A stretch of DNA of 64,000 bases from Pseudobutyrivibrio sp. (GTDB taxonomy: Bacteria > Bacillota > Clostridia > Lachnospirales > Lachnospiraceae): assembly GCA_024693775.1 (NCBI GenBank), contig JAILKL010000120.1, positions 1 through 64,000 of the forward strand. Direction: 5' to 3'. Of this stretch, positions 9,168-19,027 are shown one piece after another. Below the pieces are notes generated by a model. It saw only the letters and a program-made list of their open reading frames with translations. It ran no database searches and had not been told where the DNA came from. The position numbers were made by a program, and so were the translations under genes. Position 1 is the stretch's first letter; each line of letters begins with the position of its first letter.

Positions 9168-11957
9168 TTATCTTTTTGAGCCTTTAAAACGAACCTTTAC
9201 TGCCTGCTTTAAGCCGTATGGTAATACATGCTTTAGCTTGTCCTCAGAAGGTGTCATCTTAGAGCACTCTGGATGCTCTCGGTAAAGCTTGATTGCATCG
9301 AATTCGCACTTTGTAGTACATACACCACATCCGATACACTTGTTTTCATCAACAACAGAAGCGCCGCACTTGAGACATCTAGCTGTCTCCTTTTTAATCT
9401 GCTCTTCTGTAAGCTCTACTGTCTTGTCACGGAATGTAAGCTCTCCAGTAACTGTAGTCTTTGATACTCCAGGAATCTGACGTGGGCTGTGATCATAATC
9501 GTCAATACGGATATCGTCCTTATTGAGCTCGATGAAATCACGACGGTTACGTCCGATTGTAAGTGAGCTATGTGGCTGTACAAATCTGTGGATAGAAATA
9601 GCACCCTCACGACCTGCTGCAATTGCATCAATTGCAAACTTAGGACCTGTGTACATATCACCACCAACAAAGATATCTGGCTCATCTGTCTGGTATGTAA
9701 GAGCATCAGCCTTTGGTCCACGCTCGATAACAACCTTTGAGCCCTTGAAGAGATCTCCGTATACGCTACGCTGTCCCACTGAGAAGATAACGTGCTTGCA
9801 CTCTACTGTCATTGTATCGTTTTCATCGTACTGTGGAGAGAATCTACCATTCTCATCCTTTACACGAGTACACTTCTTTAATACGATGCCCTTTACTGCG
9901 CCTGCCTCGTCAACGAGAACTTCCTTTGGACCCCAACCACAGTTGAGCTCAACGCCCTCAGCCTCAACGATTTCGATTTCCTCTGCAGAAGCTGGCATAA
10001 TATCTCTAGTCTCAAGGCAGAACATAGAAACCTTTTCATTGCCAACACGGCGAGCTGAACGAGCAACATCGATAGCAACGTTTCCACCACCGATAACAAC
10101 TACATCGCCCTTGATATCATAAGCCTCGTTTTCAGAAACCTCATGAAGGAAATCAACAGCTGTCTGTGTACCGATAGCATCATCACCAGGAACTCCTGGC
10201 TTGTTGCCTCCCTGGCAACCAATAGCAACATAGAATGCCTTGTAGCCCTGTCCACGTAACTCATCAAGAGTAATGTCCTTGCCTACCTCTACGCCGCATT
10301 TAATATCTACACCAAGCTCTTTGATAATATCGATCTCGGCATCAATAACATTGTTTTCAAGAACAAATGATGGAATACCATAACGAAGCATACCACCTGG
10401 ATATTTGCTCTTCTCGAAGATTGTAGGATGATATCCCTTAAGTGCAAGATAGTAAGCGCAAGAAAGACCTGCAGGACCTGCACCAATAATAGCAACCTTT
10501 TCTGTAAATTCACCCTTCTGCGAAGGAACAATCTTCTTTGGAATGTAACGTGTCTCAGCCTTTAAATCCATCTCAGCTAAGAAACGCTTAACCTCATCAA
10601 TTGCGATAGCCTCGTCGATAGTCCCACGAGTACAAGCAGCCTCGCAACGTCTGTTACATACACGACCACAGATAGCTGGAAGTGGGTTGTCCTGCTTGAT
10701 AAGAGCAAGAGCCTCTTTGTAACGGCCCTGAGCTGCCATACGAAGATAACCCTGGATAGCAATGTGTGCTGGACAAGCTGTCTTACATGGAGCTGTACCA
10801 GTATCATAGCAATTGATTCTATTAGTGTCGCGATAATCATCGTTCCAATCGTCTGTAGTCCACTTCTTCTCTGTTGGAAGAACATGCTTTGGATATGCTA
10901 CCTGGCTACCGTCAGCCTTGCAAATCTTCTGGCCAAGCTTTACAGCACCAGCTGGGCAAGCCTCAACACATTTACCGCAGGCAACACAATCCTCTGCTGT
11001 AACATGCGCTACATATGCAGAACGTGACATATTAGGTGTATTAAATAACTGTGATGTTCTAAGTGCATAGCATACATTTACATTACAGTTGCAGATAGCG
11101 AAAATCTTGTTTTCACCATCGATATTTGTAATCTGGTGAACGAATCCATTGTCCTCAGCCTGCTTAAAAATTGCAAGAGCTTCCTCACGTGTAATGTACT
11201 CGCCACCCTTGTTTGTCTCTACTACATAGTCGGCCATATCGCCTACAGCGATACACCAACCCTCAGGATCATCTGCACAGCCCTCGTCATATGTCTTTCT
11301 AGAAAGACGACATGAGCATGGGCTCTTTGCATATTTTCCCTCGTATTTGTCGAGCCAATAAGAAATCTTCTCAAGACCAATTGCTTCCTGCTCCATGCTG
11401 ATAGCCTCTTCTACAGGAATAACGTGCATACCAATGCCAGCGCCTCCTGGTGGTACCATGTGTGTAAGTCCCTCTAGTGGAAGACGGCTCATTCGCTCAA
11501 AGAAGCGTCCCATCTCAGGATTTTCATTTAAGAAATCCTGATTCATATTTGAAAATTCTGCAGAACCAGGTACAAACATAGGAAGTACCCACTGCTTTTC
11601 ATGAGCTTCGTTTTCATAGTTCCACTCAAGAAGTCCTGTGTAGCTAGCCTTCTCAAGTCTTTCTTTAAGAGTTTCCTCGTCTAAACCAGTAATGTCGAGA
11701 AGCTGTGCGAAAGTTTTTGGCTTTCTGATGCCTCCCATTGAAAGTGCAAGCTCTGCGATTTCCTTTGTTGGTGCAAGCTTTGCAACAGCCCAGTACTCTG
11801 GATCATACTTTGTGATCTTCTGAAGACCAAGCTTAATCTTTGCTCTGTCAGTGATAGTCTTTCCAAGCTCGAGAATCTCAGGGCGCATATCCTCGTCCTT
11901 TAACTCCTCTACCCAAGCTGGATGGAAATCACCCAATCTGTCTGGTCCGATACCCAT
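9168..11957 (-). CDS. Multidomain FAD/NAD(P)-dependent oxidoreductase with 4Fe-4S domains (GltD-like core, ferredoxin-like segments on both sides)
   Basis: 929 aa; CVACGKCVEACPAGA and CIGCGVCTTKCEFDA ferredoxin motifs, IIGAGPAGLSCAYYLALKG and VVIGGGNVAIDVARSARR Rossmann motifs, CGRVCNRRCEAACTRG. Confidence 0.92.
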   Translation of the reverse strand: MGIGPDRLGDFHPAWVEELKDEDMRPEILELGKTITDRAKIKLGLQKITKYDPEYWAVAKLAPTKEIAELALSMGGIRKPKTFAQLLDITGLDEETLKERLEKASYTGLLEWNYENEAHEKQWVLPMFVPGSAEFSNMNQDFLNENPEMGRFFERMSRLPLEGLTHMVPPGGAGIGMHVIPVEEAISMEQEAIGLEKISYWLDKYEGKYAKSPCSCRLSRKTYDEGCADDPEGWCIAVGDMADYVVETNKGGEYITREEALAIFKQAEDNGFVHQITNIDGENKIFAICNCNVNVCYALRTSQLFNTPNMSRSAYVAHVTAEDCVACGKCVEACPAGAVKLGQKICKADGSQVAYPKHVLPTEKKWTTDDWNDDYRDTNRINCYDTGTAPCKTACPAHIAIQGYLRMAAQGRYKEALALIKQDNPLPAICGRVCNRRCEAACTRGTIDEAIAIDEVKRFLAEMDLKAETRYIPKKIVPSQKGEFTEKVAIIGAGPAGLSCAYYLALKGYHPTIFEKSKYPGGMLRYGIPSFVLENNVIDAEIDIIKELGVDIKCGVEVGKDITLDELRGQGYKAFYVAIGCQGGNKPGVPGDDAIGTQTAVDFLHEVSENEAYDIKGDVVVIGGGNVAIDVARSARRVGNEKVSMFCLETRDIMPASAEEIEIVEAEGVELNCGWGPKEVLVDEAGAVKGIVLKKCTRVKDENGRFSPQYDENDTMTVECKHVIFSVGQRSVYGDLFKGSKVVIERGPKADALTYQTDEPDIFVGGDMYTGPKFAIDAIAAGREGAISIHRFVQPHSSLTIGRNRRDFIELNKDDIRIDDYDHSPRQIPGVSKTTVTGELTFRDKTVELTEEQIKKETARCLKCGASVVDENKCIGCGVCTTKCEFDAIKLYREHPECSKMTPSEDKLKHVLPYGLKQAVKVRFKGSKR

Positions 11958-12047
11958 ATTAACTTTTCCTCCTTTTACAACCCTTGTAATTAATTATTTG
12001 CTCCTATTGGAGCTACTCATACCTCAAAAAAAGCTCTATTTATTAGC

Positions 12048-12719
12048 TTAGTTTTTCCAATCAGCGACCTGGCCCCTCAACCAGTCAATCCACTCATCAA
12101 AGCCTTCGCCAGTTTTAGCTGTAACGAAAATAACCTTTGCATTTGGATTAAGCTTATGGATTTGCTCTACTACTGCTTCTTTTGAAAAATCTTCGAACAC
12201 TTTTAGTGTATCGCATTTGTTGATAAGAACCACGTCACATACTGAGAACATCAGTGGATACTTGTGTGGCTTGTCGTCTCCCTCAGGAACTGAGAGAATC
12301 ATAGCATTCTTTGATGAACCGGTATCAAATTCTGCTGGACATACTAAGTTACCAACGTTTTCCAGGAATACAAGATCTAAATCTTCTGTACCAAACTCCC
12401 TAAGACCCTGACGTGTCATGTCTGCATCTAAATGGCACATTCCTCCTGTATGTATCTGAATTGCACGAGCACCTGCTGCTGTAATAGTAGCGGCGTCTAC
12501 ATCAGAATCGATATCAGCCTCCATTACACCGATATTCATCTCGTCCTTTAAACGGGCGATAGTCTGGCATAATGTGGTGGTTTTGCCTGCTCCAGGCGAT
12601 GACATGAGATTTATTAAACATGTCTTTTGAGCTTTGAGCTCCTTGCGAAGAACCTCCGCATCTGCATCATTATCCTCTAAGATGCTTTCCTTTACTTCTA
12701 TAACTTTGTAGTCTGTCAT
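12048..12719 (-). CDS. hypB: Hydrogenase/urease nickel incorporation GTPase HypB
   Basis: 223 aa; SSPGAGKTTTL Walker A, GGMCHLDADM, ENVGNLVCPAEFD, NKCD. Confidence 0.93.
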   Translation of the reverse strand: MTDYKVIEVKESILEDNDADAEVLRKELKAQKTCLINLMSSPGAGKTTTLCQTIARLKDEMNIGVMEADIDSDVDAATITAAGARAIQIHTGGMCHLDADMTRQGLREFGTEDLDLVFLENVGNLVCPAEFDTGSSKNAMILSVPEGDDKPHKYPLMFSVCDVVLINKCDTLKVFEDFSKEAVVEQIHKLNPNAKVIFVTAKTGEGFDEWIDWLRGQVADWKN

Positions 12720-12828
12720 ATTTCCTCCAAGTAACTAAAAAGTCAGGCTCTCTTTATACAAATATACAGTAATTGATAAATTTTTGTCAATTATGAAACC
12801 GGTATATATTCTAGTACAAAGCGCCATA

Positions 12829-12846
12829 AATACACACATGTGTATT
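12829..12846. promoter_or_regulatory. Palindrome AATACACA-CA-TGTGTATT, candidate operator
   Basis: 8+8 inverted repeat with 2-nt spacer in the divergent hypB / transglutaminase intergenic region. Confidence 0.45.
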
Positions 12847-12967
12847 ATTTTATGAAATGTTTGTGAAGCACCCATTTCTACAATATTTGGACAAAAACAT
12901 TATATATAATATCTACACAATAAAAGCTCTTATTATGGATAACTATACAAAATAAGGAGGCGATACA

Positions 12968-13810
12968 TTGAAGGCTCGTCTAATTGATAGCTTTAATTTA
13001 ATAAAACTAATAAAGGATGCTGTCATATCAGCAGCTATTTTACTTTGTTCATTTTCTCCTATTTCTGCACATGCTGCAGAAAGTCCTAATATTGTTCTTT
13101 ATCCATATCATGCACTTTTAAATGAAGCAGAACAGTCTGCTTATAACCAGGCCTACGAAAACAGCTTGGCCTACAATTCTGATTTATTTGTACTTGATAT
13201 GGTAATAACTGAGGCTGGTCTTGAGAATGCAATGAATGCTCTCTTTAATGACCATCCTGAATTATATTGGGTGAACACTTCTTATAAATATTCTGTTGAC
13301 CCAAGGGGCAACGTGAAAAAATTACAGCTAAAATTCGGCTTTACGCCTGCTGAATTTGCTGTTGCACAGGTTAATTATAACACCGTTTTAGACAATATAG
13401 TAAAGGAAGCAAACAAATTTCCTACAGCATTAGAAAAGGAAAAATATATACACGACACAATCTGTGCAATGAATACCTACAACGAATCAAGCATTCTAAA
13501 TCAAAGTGCTTATTCTGCTTTAACCTGCGGCTCCAGCGTCTGTGCTGGATATGCCAGAGCCTTTCAGGTTGCCTGTCAAAGAGTTGGCATACCTTGCTAC
13601 TATGTAACAGGAGAGTCAATGGGTGAAACACACGCTTGGAATATCGTTTATATTAATGGAAAATTTGTCAATGTAGATTTAACCTGGAATGATTGTATTT
13701 CAGAAATCACCGGAGTAAATTCCTATACTTATTTTAATCAAAACGACCTAGTGTTTAATAAGGACCACAGTCGCTCTACACTTTCCACACAACTATATGC
13801 ATGTAATTAA
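12968..13810 (+). CDS. Secreted transglutaminase-like domain protein
   Basis: 280 aa, N-terminal signal-like segment; GSSVCAGYARAFQ, ETHAWN, VNVDLTWND (Cys-His-Asp triad). Confidence 0.88.
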   Translation: MKARLIDSFNLIKLIKDAVISAAILLCSFSPISAHAAESPNIVLYPYHALLNEAEQSAYNQAYENSLAYNSDLFVLDMVITEAGLENAMNALFNDHPELYWVNTSYKYSVDPRGNVKKLQLKFGFTPAEFAVAQVNYNTVLDNIVKEANKFPTALEKEKYIHDTICAMNTYNESSILNQSAYSALTCGSSVCAGYARAFQVACQRVGIPCYYVTGESMGETHAWNIVYINGKFVNVDLTWNDCISEITGVNSYTYFNQNDLVFNKDHSRSTLSTQLYACN

Positions 13811-13811
13811 A

Positions 13812-13849
13812 AAAGAGCTTCAATCAGTTCTACCTGATTGAAGCTCTTT
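13812..13849. terminator. Bidirectional terminator
   Basis: AAAGAGCTTCAATCAGttctacCTGATTGAAGCTCTTT. Confidence 0.88.
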
Positions 13850-13862
13850 CATTATTCTTTAA

Positions 13863-15128
13863 TTATAATTCTGCCTCAAACTCTGCACCACCTGGAAGTG
13901 GATACTTGTCTGTAAGAGTCTTGATGATAGCGCGTGCCTTTTCTACGCCTGCCTCGCCCTCTTTAATAACAATAGCGATTGCCTCTGCAACCTGATCAAA
14001 GTCAGCCTCCTTTAGGCCTCTTGTTGTAGCTGCAGGAGTACCTAATCTGATACCAGAGGTAACGAATGGTGACTTTGGATCGTTTGGAATAGTATTTTTA
14101 TTTGCTGTGATATGGGCATCATCAAGAAGCTTTTCTACTGCCTTTCCAGTTAAATCAAATGGAGTAAGGTCAATAAGCATCAAATGATTGTCTGTACCAT
14201 CTGATACAATCTTGATTCCTCTATCCTGTAAGCCCTTGCAAAGAGCCTGTGCGTTCTTTACTATCTGCGCACCATACTCCTTGAATTCCGGAGTAAGGGC
14301 TTCCTTGAAGCAAACAGCCTTTCCAGCGATAACATGCATAAGTGGTCCCCCCTGAATACCTGGGAAAACAGCCTTGTTGAAGTTATATTTTTCATTTGCC
14401 TCTGCTGTAGCCATAATCATACCACCACGTGGTCCACGTAATGTTTTGTGTGTAGTTGTAGTAACAATATCTGCATAAGGTACAGGACTCTCGTGAAGGC
14501 CTGTTGCAACAAGACCTGCAATGTGAGCCATATCTACAAATAACACTGCTCCAACCTTGTCACAGATTTCTCTGAAACGCTTGAAGTCAATCTTTCTGCA
14601 ATATGCTGATGCACCTGCAATAATCATTTTAGGCTTGCACTCTAAGGCAATTCTCTCTACCTCATCATAATCAATGAAGCCATTATCGTTAACACCATAA
14701 GGAACAATATTAAAGTAGACACCTGAGAAGTTGGCTGGTGAACCATGTGTTAAATGTCCGCCGTGATCAAGATTCATTCCCATAACAGTGTCGCCTGGTT
14801 TTAAAACCGCAAACTGAACTGCCATGTTGGCCTGAGCGCCTGAGTGTGGCTGAACATTTACATAGTCACAACCAAATAACTCCTTTGCTCTCTCTCTGGC
14901 AAGATCTTCTACCACATCTACCTCCTGGCATCCGCCATAATAGCGCTTCCCTGGGTAGCCCTCTGCATACTTGTTTGTAAGAACTGATCCCATAGCTGAC
15001 ATAACAGCTGGAGATACCCAGTTCTCTGATGCAATAAGCTCAATGTGTTCTGACTGGCGATTGTACTCCTTTACAATTGCCTCTGCGATTTCTGGATCTG
15101 TTGTTTTAATGTCCTTTAGTGTGTACAT
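13863..15128 (-). CDS. glyA: Serine hydroxymethyltransferase
   Basis: 421 aa; [41 protein letters not shown] site. Confidence 0.97.
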   Translation of the reverse strand: MYTLKDIKTTDPEIAEAIVKEYNRQSEHIELIASENWVSPAVMSAMGSVLTNKYAEGYPGKRYYGGCQEVDVVEDLARERAKELFGCDYVNVQPHSGAQANMAVQFAVLKPGDTVMGMNLDHGGHLTHGSPANFSGVYFNIVPYGVNDNGFIDYDEVERIALECKPKMIIAGASAYCRKIDFKRFREICDKVGAVLFVDMAHIAGLVATGLHESPVPYADIVTTTTHKTLRGPRGGMIMATAEANEKYNFNKAVFPGIQGGPLMHVIAGKAVCFKEALTPEFKEYGAQIVKNAQALCKGLQDRGIKIVSDGTDNHLMLIDLTPFDLTGKAVEKLLDDAHITANKNTIPNDPKSPFVTSGIRLGTPAATTRGLKEADFDQVAEAIAIVIKEGEAGVEKARAIIKTLTDKYPLPGGAEFEAEL

Positions 15129-15143
15129 TACTTTCCCTTTCTA

Positions 15144-17777
15144 CTACAAATATTTATTTTCAAACTCCTCATTTGAAAGTGGCTTATCAAATAAGAAGCC
15201 CTGGGCAAGATTTACTGAGAATCGACCAATCATATCTAGCTGCTTGTCCTCTTCAACACCCTCGACACAAACATTTATACCTAGGGTATCTGCCAATTCA
15301 GAAACAGTCTTTACAAATGCCTCTGAGAAATTATCAGAATCAACATCCTGAACAAAAATCTTGTCTATCTTGATTGTATCTATTGGCATTCGCTTAATAT
15401 GATTTAATGATGAATAGCCTGTACCAAAATCGTCTAGGGCTACTCTACATCCCAATGCACGAATATCATCTAAAATTGAAATCATTCTATCTATGTCATT
15501 TATTGCCAGTGATTCTGTAACCTCCAAGGTGAGATTTACTGGATCAATAGCTGTATCCTCTAGGGTCTTTCGAATCTTTTCAACAATATCTGACTGAGTG
15601 ATTTGAACCACTGATAGATTTACATTTATCTTGTATTCAGGGTGTCCAAAATCATTCCAATGCTTGCAGCTCTTTGCGGCCTCCTTTAGCACCTTGTCAC
15701 CGATTTGAGTGATAAGTCCTAGATGCTCTGCCACTGGAATAAATTCCTCTGGCATGATAAGTCCTAACTCCTCTGACTCCCATCTAAGCAGTGCCTCTGC
15801 GCCACAGCAAACTGTAACACCCTCTTTAAATTCCATAATAGGCTGATATAATACAACAAATTCCTTGCAGTCCTCTTCCACAGCTCTACGCATAGCCTGC
15901 TCCATCTTTAGGCGCTCTGCTGCAACCGTGTCTGTGTCTGCATCATAAAACTGGAATCTGTTTTTGCCTTTTTTCTTTGCTTCATGTAAAGCAATATTAA
16001 GTCGTGTAAATACGCTGGCAGAATCGGAGGCATCTGATCCCTTTATTCCACCCATACTCATAGTGCAATAGTATTCCTGTCCATCGATTACCCATGGGTT
16101 CTCAAATAGATTGCGTATTCTTTTAACGATAATATCTAACTGAGGATAAATCTCGTGGTCTATTAAAACGGCAAATTCGTCTCCGCCAATTCTATAAACC
16201 TTTCCATTTATGTGATTAATATCATTTATTGTACGAGAGATGTATTTTAACAGCTTGTCACCAACCTTGTGTCCCAATCCCTCGTTTATGTTTGCAAAAT
16301 CATCTAGATCAAGCATTAATACAGCAAACTCTTTGCCTGTCTTTTTCACAAAGCTAAACTCTGCTGAAATATCCTTTTCACAAGCCTGTCTATTGAATAA
16401 TCCTGTAAGGATATCCTCCTGAGCCTGCTTTTCTATCTTTTTCTGATAAGCTCTCAAATCCGTAATGTCATAGAAGGTGGTAAGTCTAACCTCACGACCG
16501 TCAACCCATTTAATAGTGGCGAAATTGATGTCGTACCATTTTCCTGAACCATTTGCGGAATATCCACTAAATTCATTTAGCACATTTCGCTTGTCAAAAA
16601 GCAATTCCTCGATGGCCACTCTGTCTATCTGATCTGAAAACATTTCAGAAAAAGTATCATTAGTATAAAGAAGCTGTTTTTTCTCCACATCAGAAACTGC
16701 CACGCCATAGGAGGCATTTTGTAAAATAGCCTCTAGAGCATTGTAAGAGCTGGCAAGAGAATTTTTGGTAATCTTCTTTGCTAGGATTGTATGCAAAATT
16801 CGCTTTATATCATTGGCAAAGCGTAAATCATCTACGGTCCATTTTTTCTTTGTGCCAATGGACATGAAGCAAACATACATTGCAGATGCATTATTTACAC
16901 TGATTGGCAGGAAAATACCTGCTTTTATGTCATACTCAGAAAATAATTTTTCAAAGCTGGCTGGTAGCTCAGCGTCTGCCGAAATAGTGTATGGCTTTCC
17001 ATTCATAAATGGAACCTCTTCTATTGGCTTTTCCTGACAGTCTGGCGAAAGTCTTTTTGCACCTTCCTGGGCCCATTCTGAAATCATATCCACAGTGGTA
17101 CCATCAGGACTGAGTCTAAGCAATGCTGTATTTGAGCATTCTAAATAAACAGCTGACTGCTTTAGTACCTCATCTGAAACCCTTGTAAAGGAATCCTCTG
17201 ACTCCAGGTGTCTAAGAATATCTGTCATAATTTCGTTTTTCTTTAGACGATATTCCATGTTCTTTTGGTAATCATTTTCTGCATCCAACTGCTGCTTTAG
17301 GGCAATTGTTCTCAGTTTTTCAGAGAAATAGTATTTGGTAAGTGTCTCTAAAAGGCTGATGGCCTTGTCAAAGCTCTCTAAGGAAGTGCGTCTAATCTCT
17401 GCAGGCAAATAAACATCCTCTGGGATAGCTGTAGCATCCACACCAAAGCATAGCCACACGCCAACTAGCTCCCCTGCATCGCCTCGGATTGCAACACCTC
17501 TATATAATAAATAATCCTCTGTGCCGTAACGCTCAATTATATTTTCAGCGTCACCGTCCACAAAGGAATCCATAATTTCTCTACGTAATTGCGAACTAAA
17601 ATGGTCGTCAACAAACTCCTCCTCAGACTTGTCGCCTGAGAAGGCAGTGATTTGACCATATTTTTTGCTGACACCCATGACATACATGTCATTGGTGTGG
17701 CAAAAAACATCCTGAAGAGACTGCATCTCTCCATTATTTATTTCTTGAGTTAAATCTATTCGATTGTTTGAGTCCAT
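15144..17777 (-). CDS. Dual GGDEF/EAL cyclic-di-GMP enzyme with GAF/PAS-like sensor region
   Basis: 877 aa; RIGGDEFAVLI (intact GGDEF), GAEALLRWES (intact EAL), DDFGTGYSS. Confidence 0.95.
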   Translation of the reverse strand: MDSNNRIDLTQEINNGEMQSLQDVFCHTNDMYVMGVSKKYGQITAFSGDKSEEEFVDDHFSSQLRREIMDSFVDGDAENIIERYGTEDYLLYRGVAIRGDAGELVGVWLCFGVDATAIPEDVYLPAEIRRTSLESFDKAISLLETLTKYYFSEKLRTIALKQQLDAENDYQKNMEYRLKKNEIMTDILRHLESEDSFTRVSDEVLKQSAVYLECSNTALLRLSPDGTTVDMISEWAQEGAKRLSPDCQEKPIEEVPFMNGKPYTISADAELPASFEKLFSEYDIKAGIFLPISVNNASAMYVCFMSIGTKKKWTVDDLRFANDIKRILHTILAKKITKNSLASSYNALEAILQNASYGVAVSDVEKKQLLYTNDTFSEMFSDQIDRVAIEELLFDKRNVLNEFSGYSANGSGKWYDINFATIKWVDGREVRLTTFYDITDLRAYQKKIEKQAQEDILTGLFNRQACEKDISAEFSFVKKTGKEFAVLMLDLDDFANINEGLGHKVGDKLLKYISRTINDINHINGKVYRIGGDEFAVLIDHEIYPQLDIIVKRIRNLFENPWVIDGQEYYCTMSMGGIKGSDASDSASVFTRLNIALHEAKKKGKNRFQFYDADTDTVAAERLKMEQAMRRAVEEDCKEFVVLYQPIMEFKEGVTVCCGAEALLRWESEELGLIMPEEFIPVAEHLGLITQIGDKVLKEAAKSCKHWNDFGHPEYKINVNLSVVQITQSDIVEKIRKTLEDTAIDPVNLTLEVTESLAINDIDRMISILDDIRALGCRVALDDFGTGYSSLNHIKRMPIDTIKIDKIFVQDVDSDNFSEAFVKTVSELADTLGINVCVEGVEEDKQLDMIGRFSVNLAQGFLFDKPLSNEEFENKYL

Positions 17778-18820
17778 CCGTATTTATCTGGTAAGCGACC
17801 CCACTGAATACCTGTTAAGGTGTCATATAGCTTTTGAGTCAACTCGCCAGTTTCTCCTCCACCTATTACAACAACATCATCTTTGTATCTAAGCTCCCCA
17901 ACAGGAGAAATAACTGCTGCTGTTCCTGTTCCGAAGACCTCCTCAAGAGTGCCATCATGGCCTGCTTTCATAAGGTCATCAATTGCTAAGCGCTCTTCTC
18001 TAACATTGTATCCCCAATCTCTAAGAAGATGAATCATAGAATCACGGGTAACACCTGGAAGAACTGTTCCAACGATTGGTGCTGTCCAGATTTCTCCAGC
18101 AATCTTGAACATAATGTTCATAGTGCCAACTTCCTCAACATACTTTCTTTCGTTTCCATCAAGCCAAAGTACCTGTGAGTAGCCAAGCTTTTCTGCCTTT
18201 ACCTGACCAGCGATTGAACCAGCATAGTTTCCACCACATTTAGTGAAACCAGTACCGCCAGCAACTGCTCGTACTAATTCATTTTCTACTAAAATCTTTA
18301 CTGGGTCAAGTCCTGTTGCATAATAAGCGCCAACTGGACAACAAAGAATCATGAATTTGTAAGATTTTGCCATATGTACGCCGAGTGCTGCCTCTGTTGC
18401 AAACATAAATGGTCTAATATAAAGTGAAGTATCTTTCTCTGAAGGAACCCATGCCTCCTCAACCTTTACAAGTGCTTTTACAGCTGCTACAAAGTCTTCT
18501 ACTGGGAAGGCTGGCATGCAAAGACGCTCATTTGAATTGATCATTCTCTTTGCATTCATTTCAGGTCTAAATAACTGAATCTTTCCGTCTTCTCTACGAT
18601 ATGCCTTCATACCCTCAAAGGTTTCCTGAGCATAGTGAAGTGTCATACATGCTGGGTCTAATTCGATTGGTCCCTCTGGTACAATTCTTGCATCGTGCCA
18701 GCCAATCTCTCTATCCCAATCACATACAAACATGTAATCAGTCATATATTTACCAAATCCAAGATTTTTCTCGTCTGGCTTTTCCTTTAGAACCTTTCTT
18801 TCTTCAAATCTGATATCCAT
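17756..18820 (-). CDS. ilvE: Branched-chain amino acid aminotransferase
   Basis: 354 aa; YAQETFEGMKAYR, GGNYAGS, EVGTMNIMF, EEVFGTGTAAVISPVG. Confidence 0.95.
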   Translation of the reverse strand: MDIRFEERKVLKEKPDEKNLGFGKYMTDYMFVCDWDREIGWHDARIVPEGPIELDPACMTLHYAQETFEGMKAYRREDGKIQLFRPEMNAKRMINSNERLCMPAFPVEDFVAAVKALVKVEEAWVPSEKDTSLYIRPFMFATEAALGVHMAKSYKFMILCCPVGAYYATGLDPVKILVENELVRAVAGGTGFTKCGGNYAGSIAGQVKAEKLGYSQVLWLDGNERKYVEEVGTMNIMFKIAGEIWTAPIVGTVLPGVTRDSMIHLLRDWGYNVREERLAIDDLMKAGHDGTLEEVFGTGTAAVISPVGELRYKDDVVVIGGGETGELTQKLYDTLTGIQWGRLPDKYGWTQTIE

Positions 18821-19027
18821 AATACGCCTCCAACTTTTTATAACATTATTTCTGCCAATTTTTCCTTATTATCGTACTTTTGAACTTATGCGTCAATACT
18901 TTAGTGTGCTAAATTGAGATTATTTTATAAAGTCTGAACAATGTTTGAAAATTCTGTATCATTTATCATTTTCCTTTTTCTGTCTGATATAATCAAGATG
19001 AATTATTAGCAAAAAGGACTGAAAAAT

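Noticed and set aside
9523-10122. 199-aa ORF antisense to the Fe-S oxidoreductase gene
   Set aside because: Shadow ORF within a clearly real CDS.
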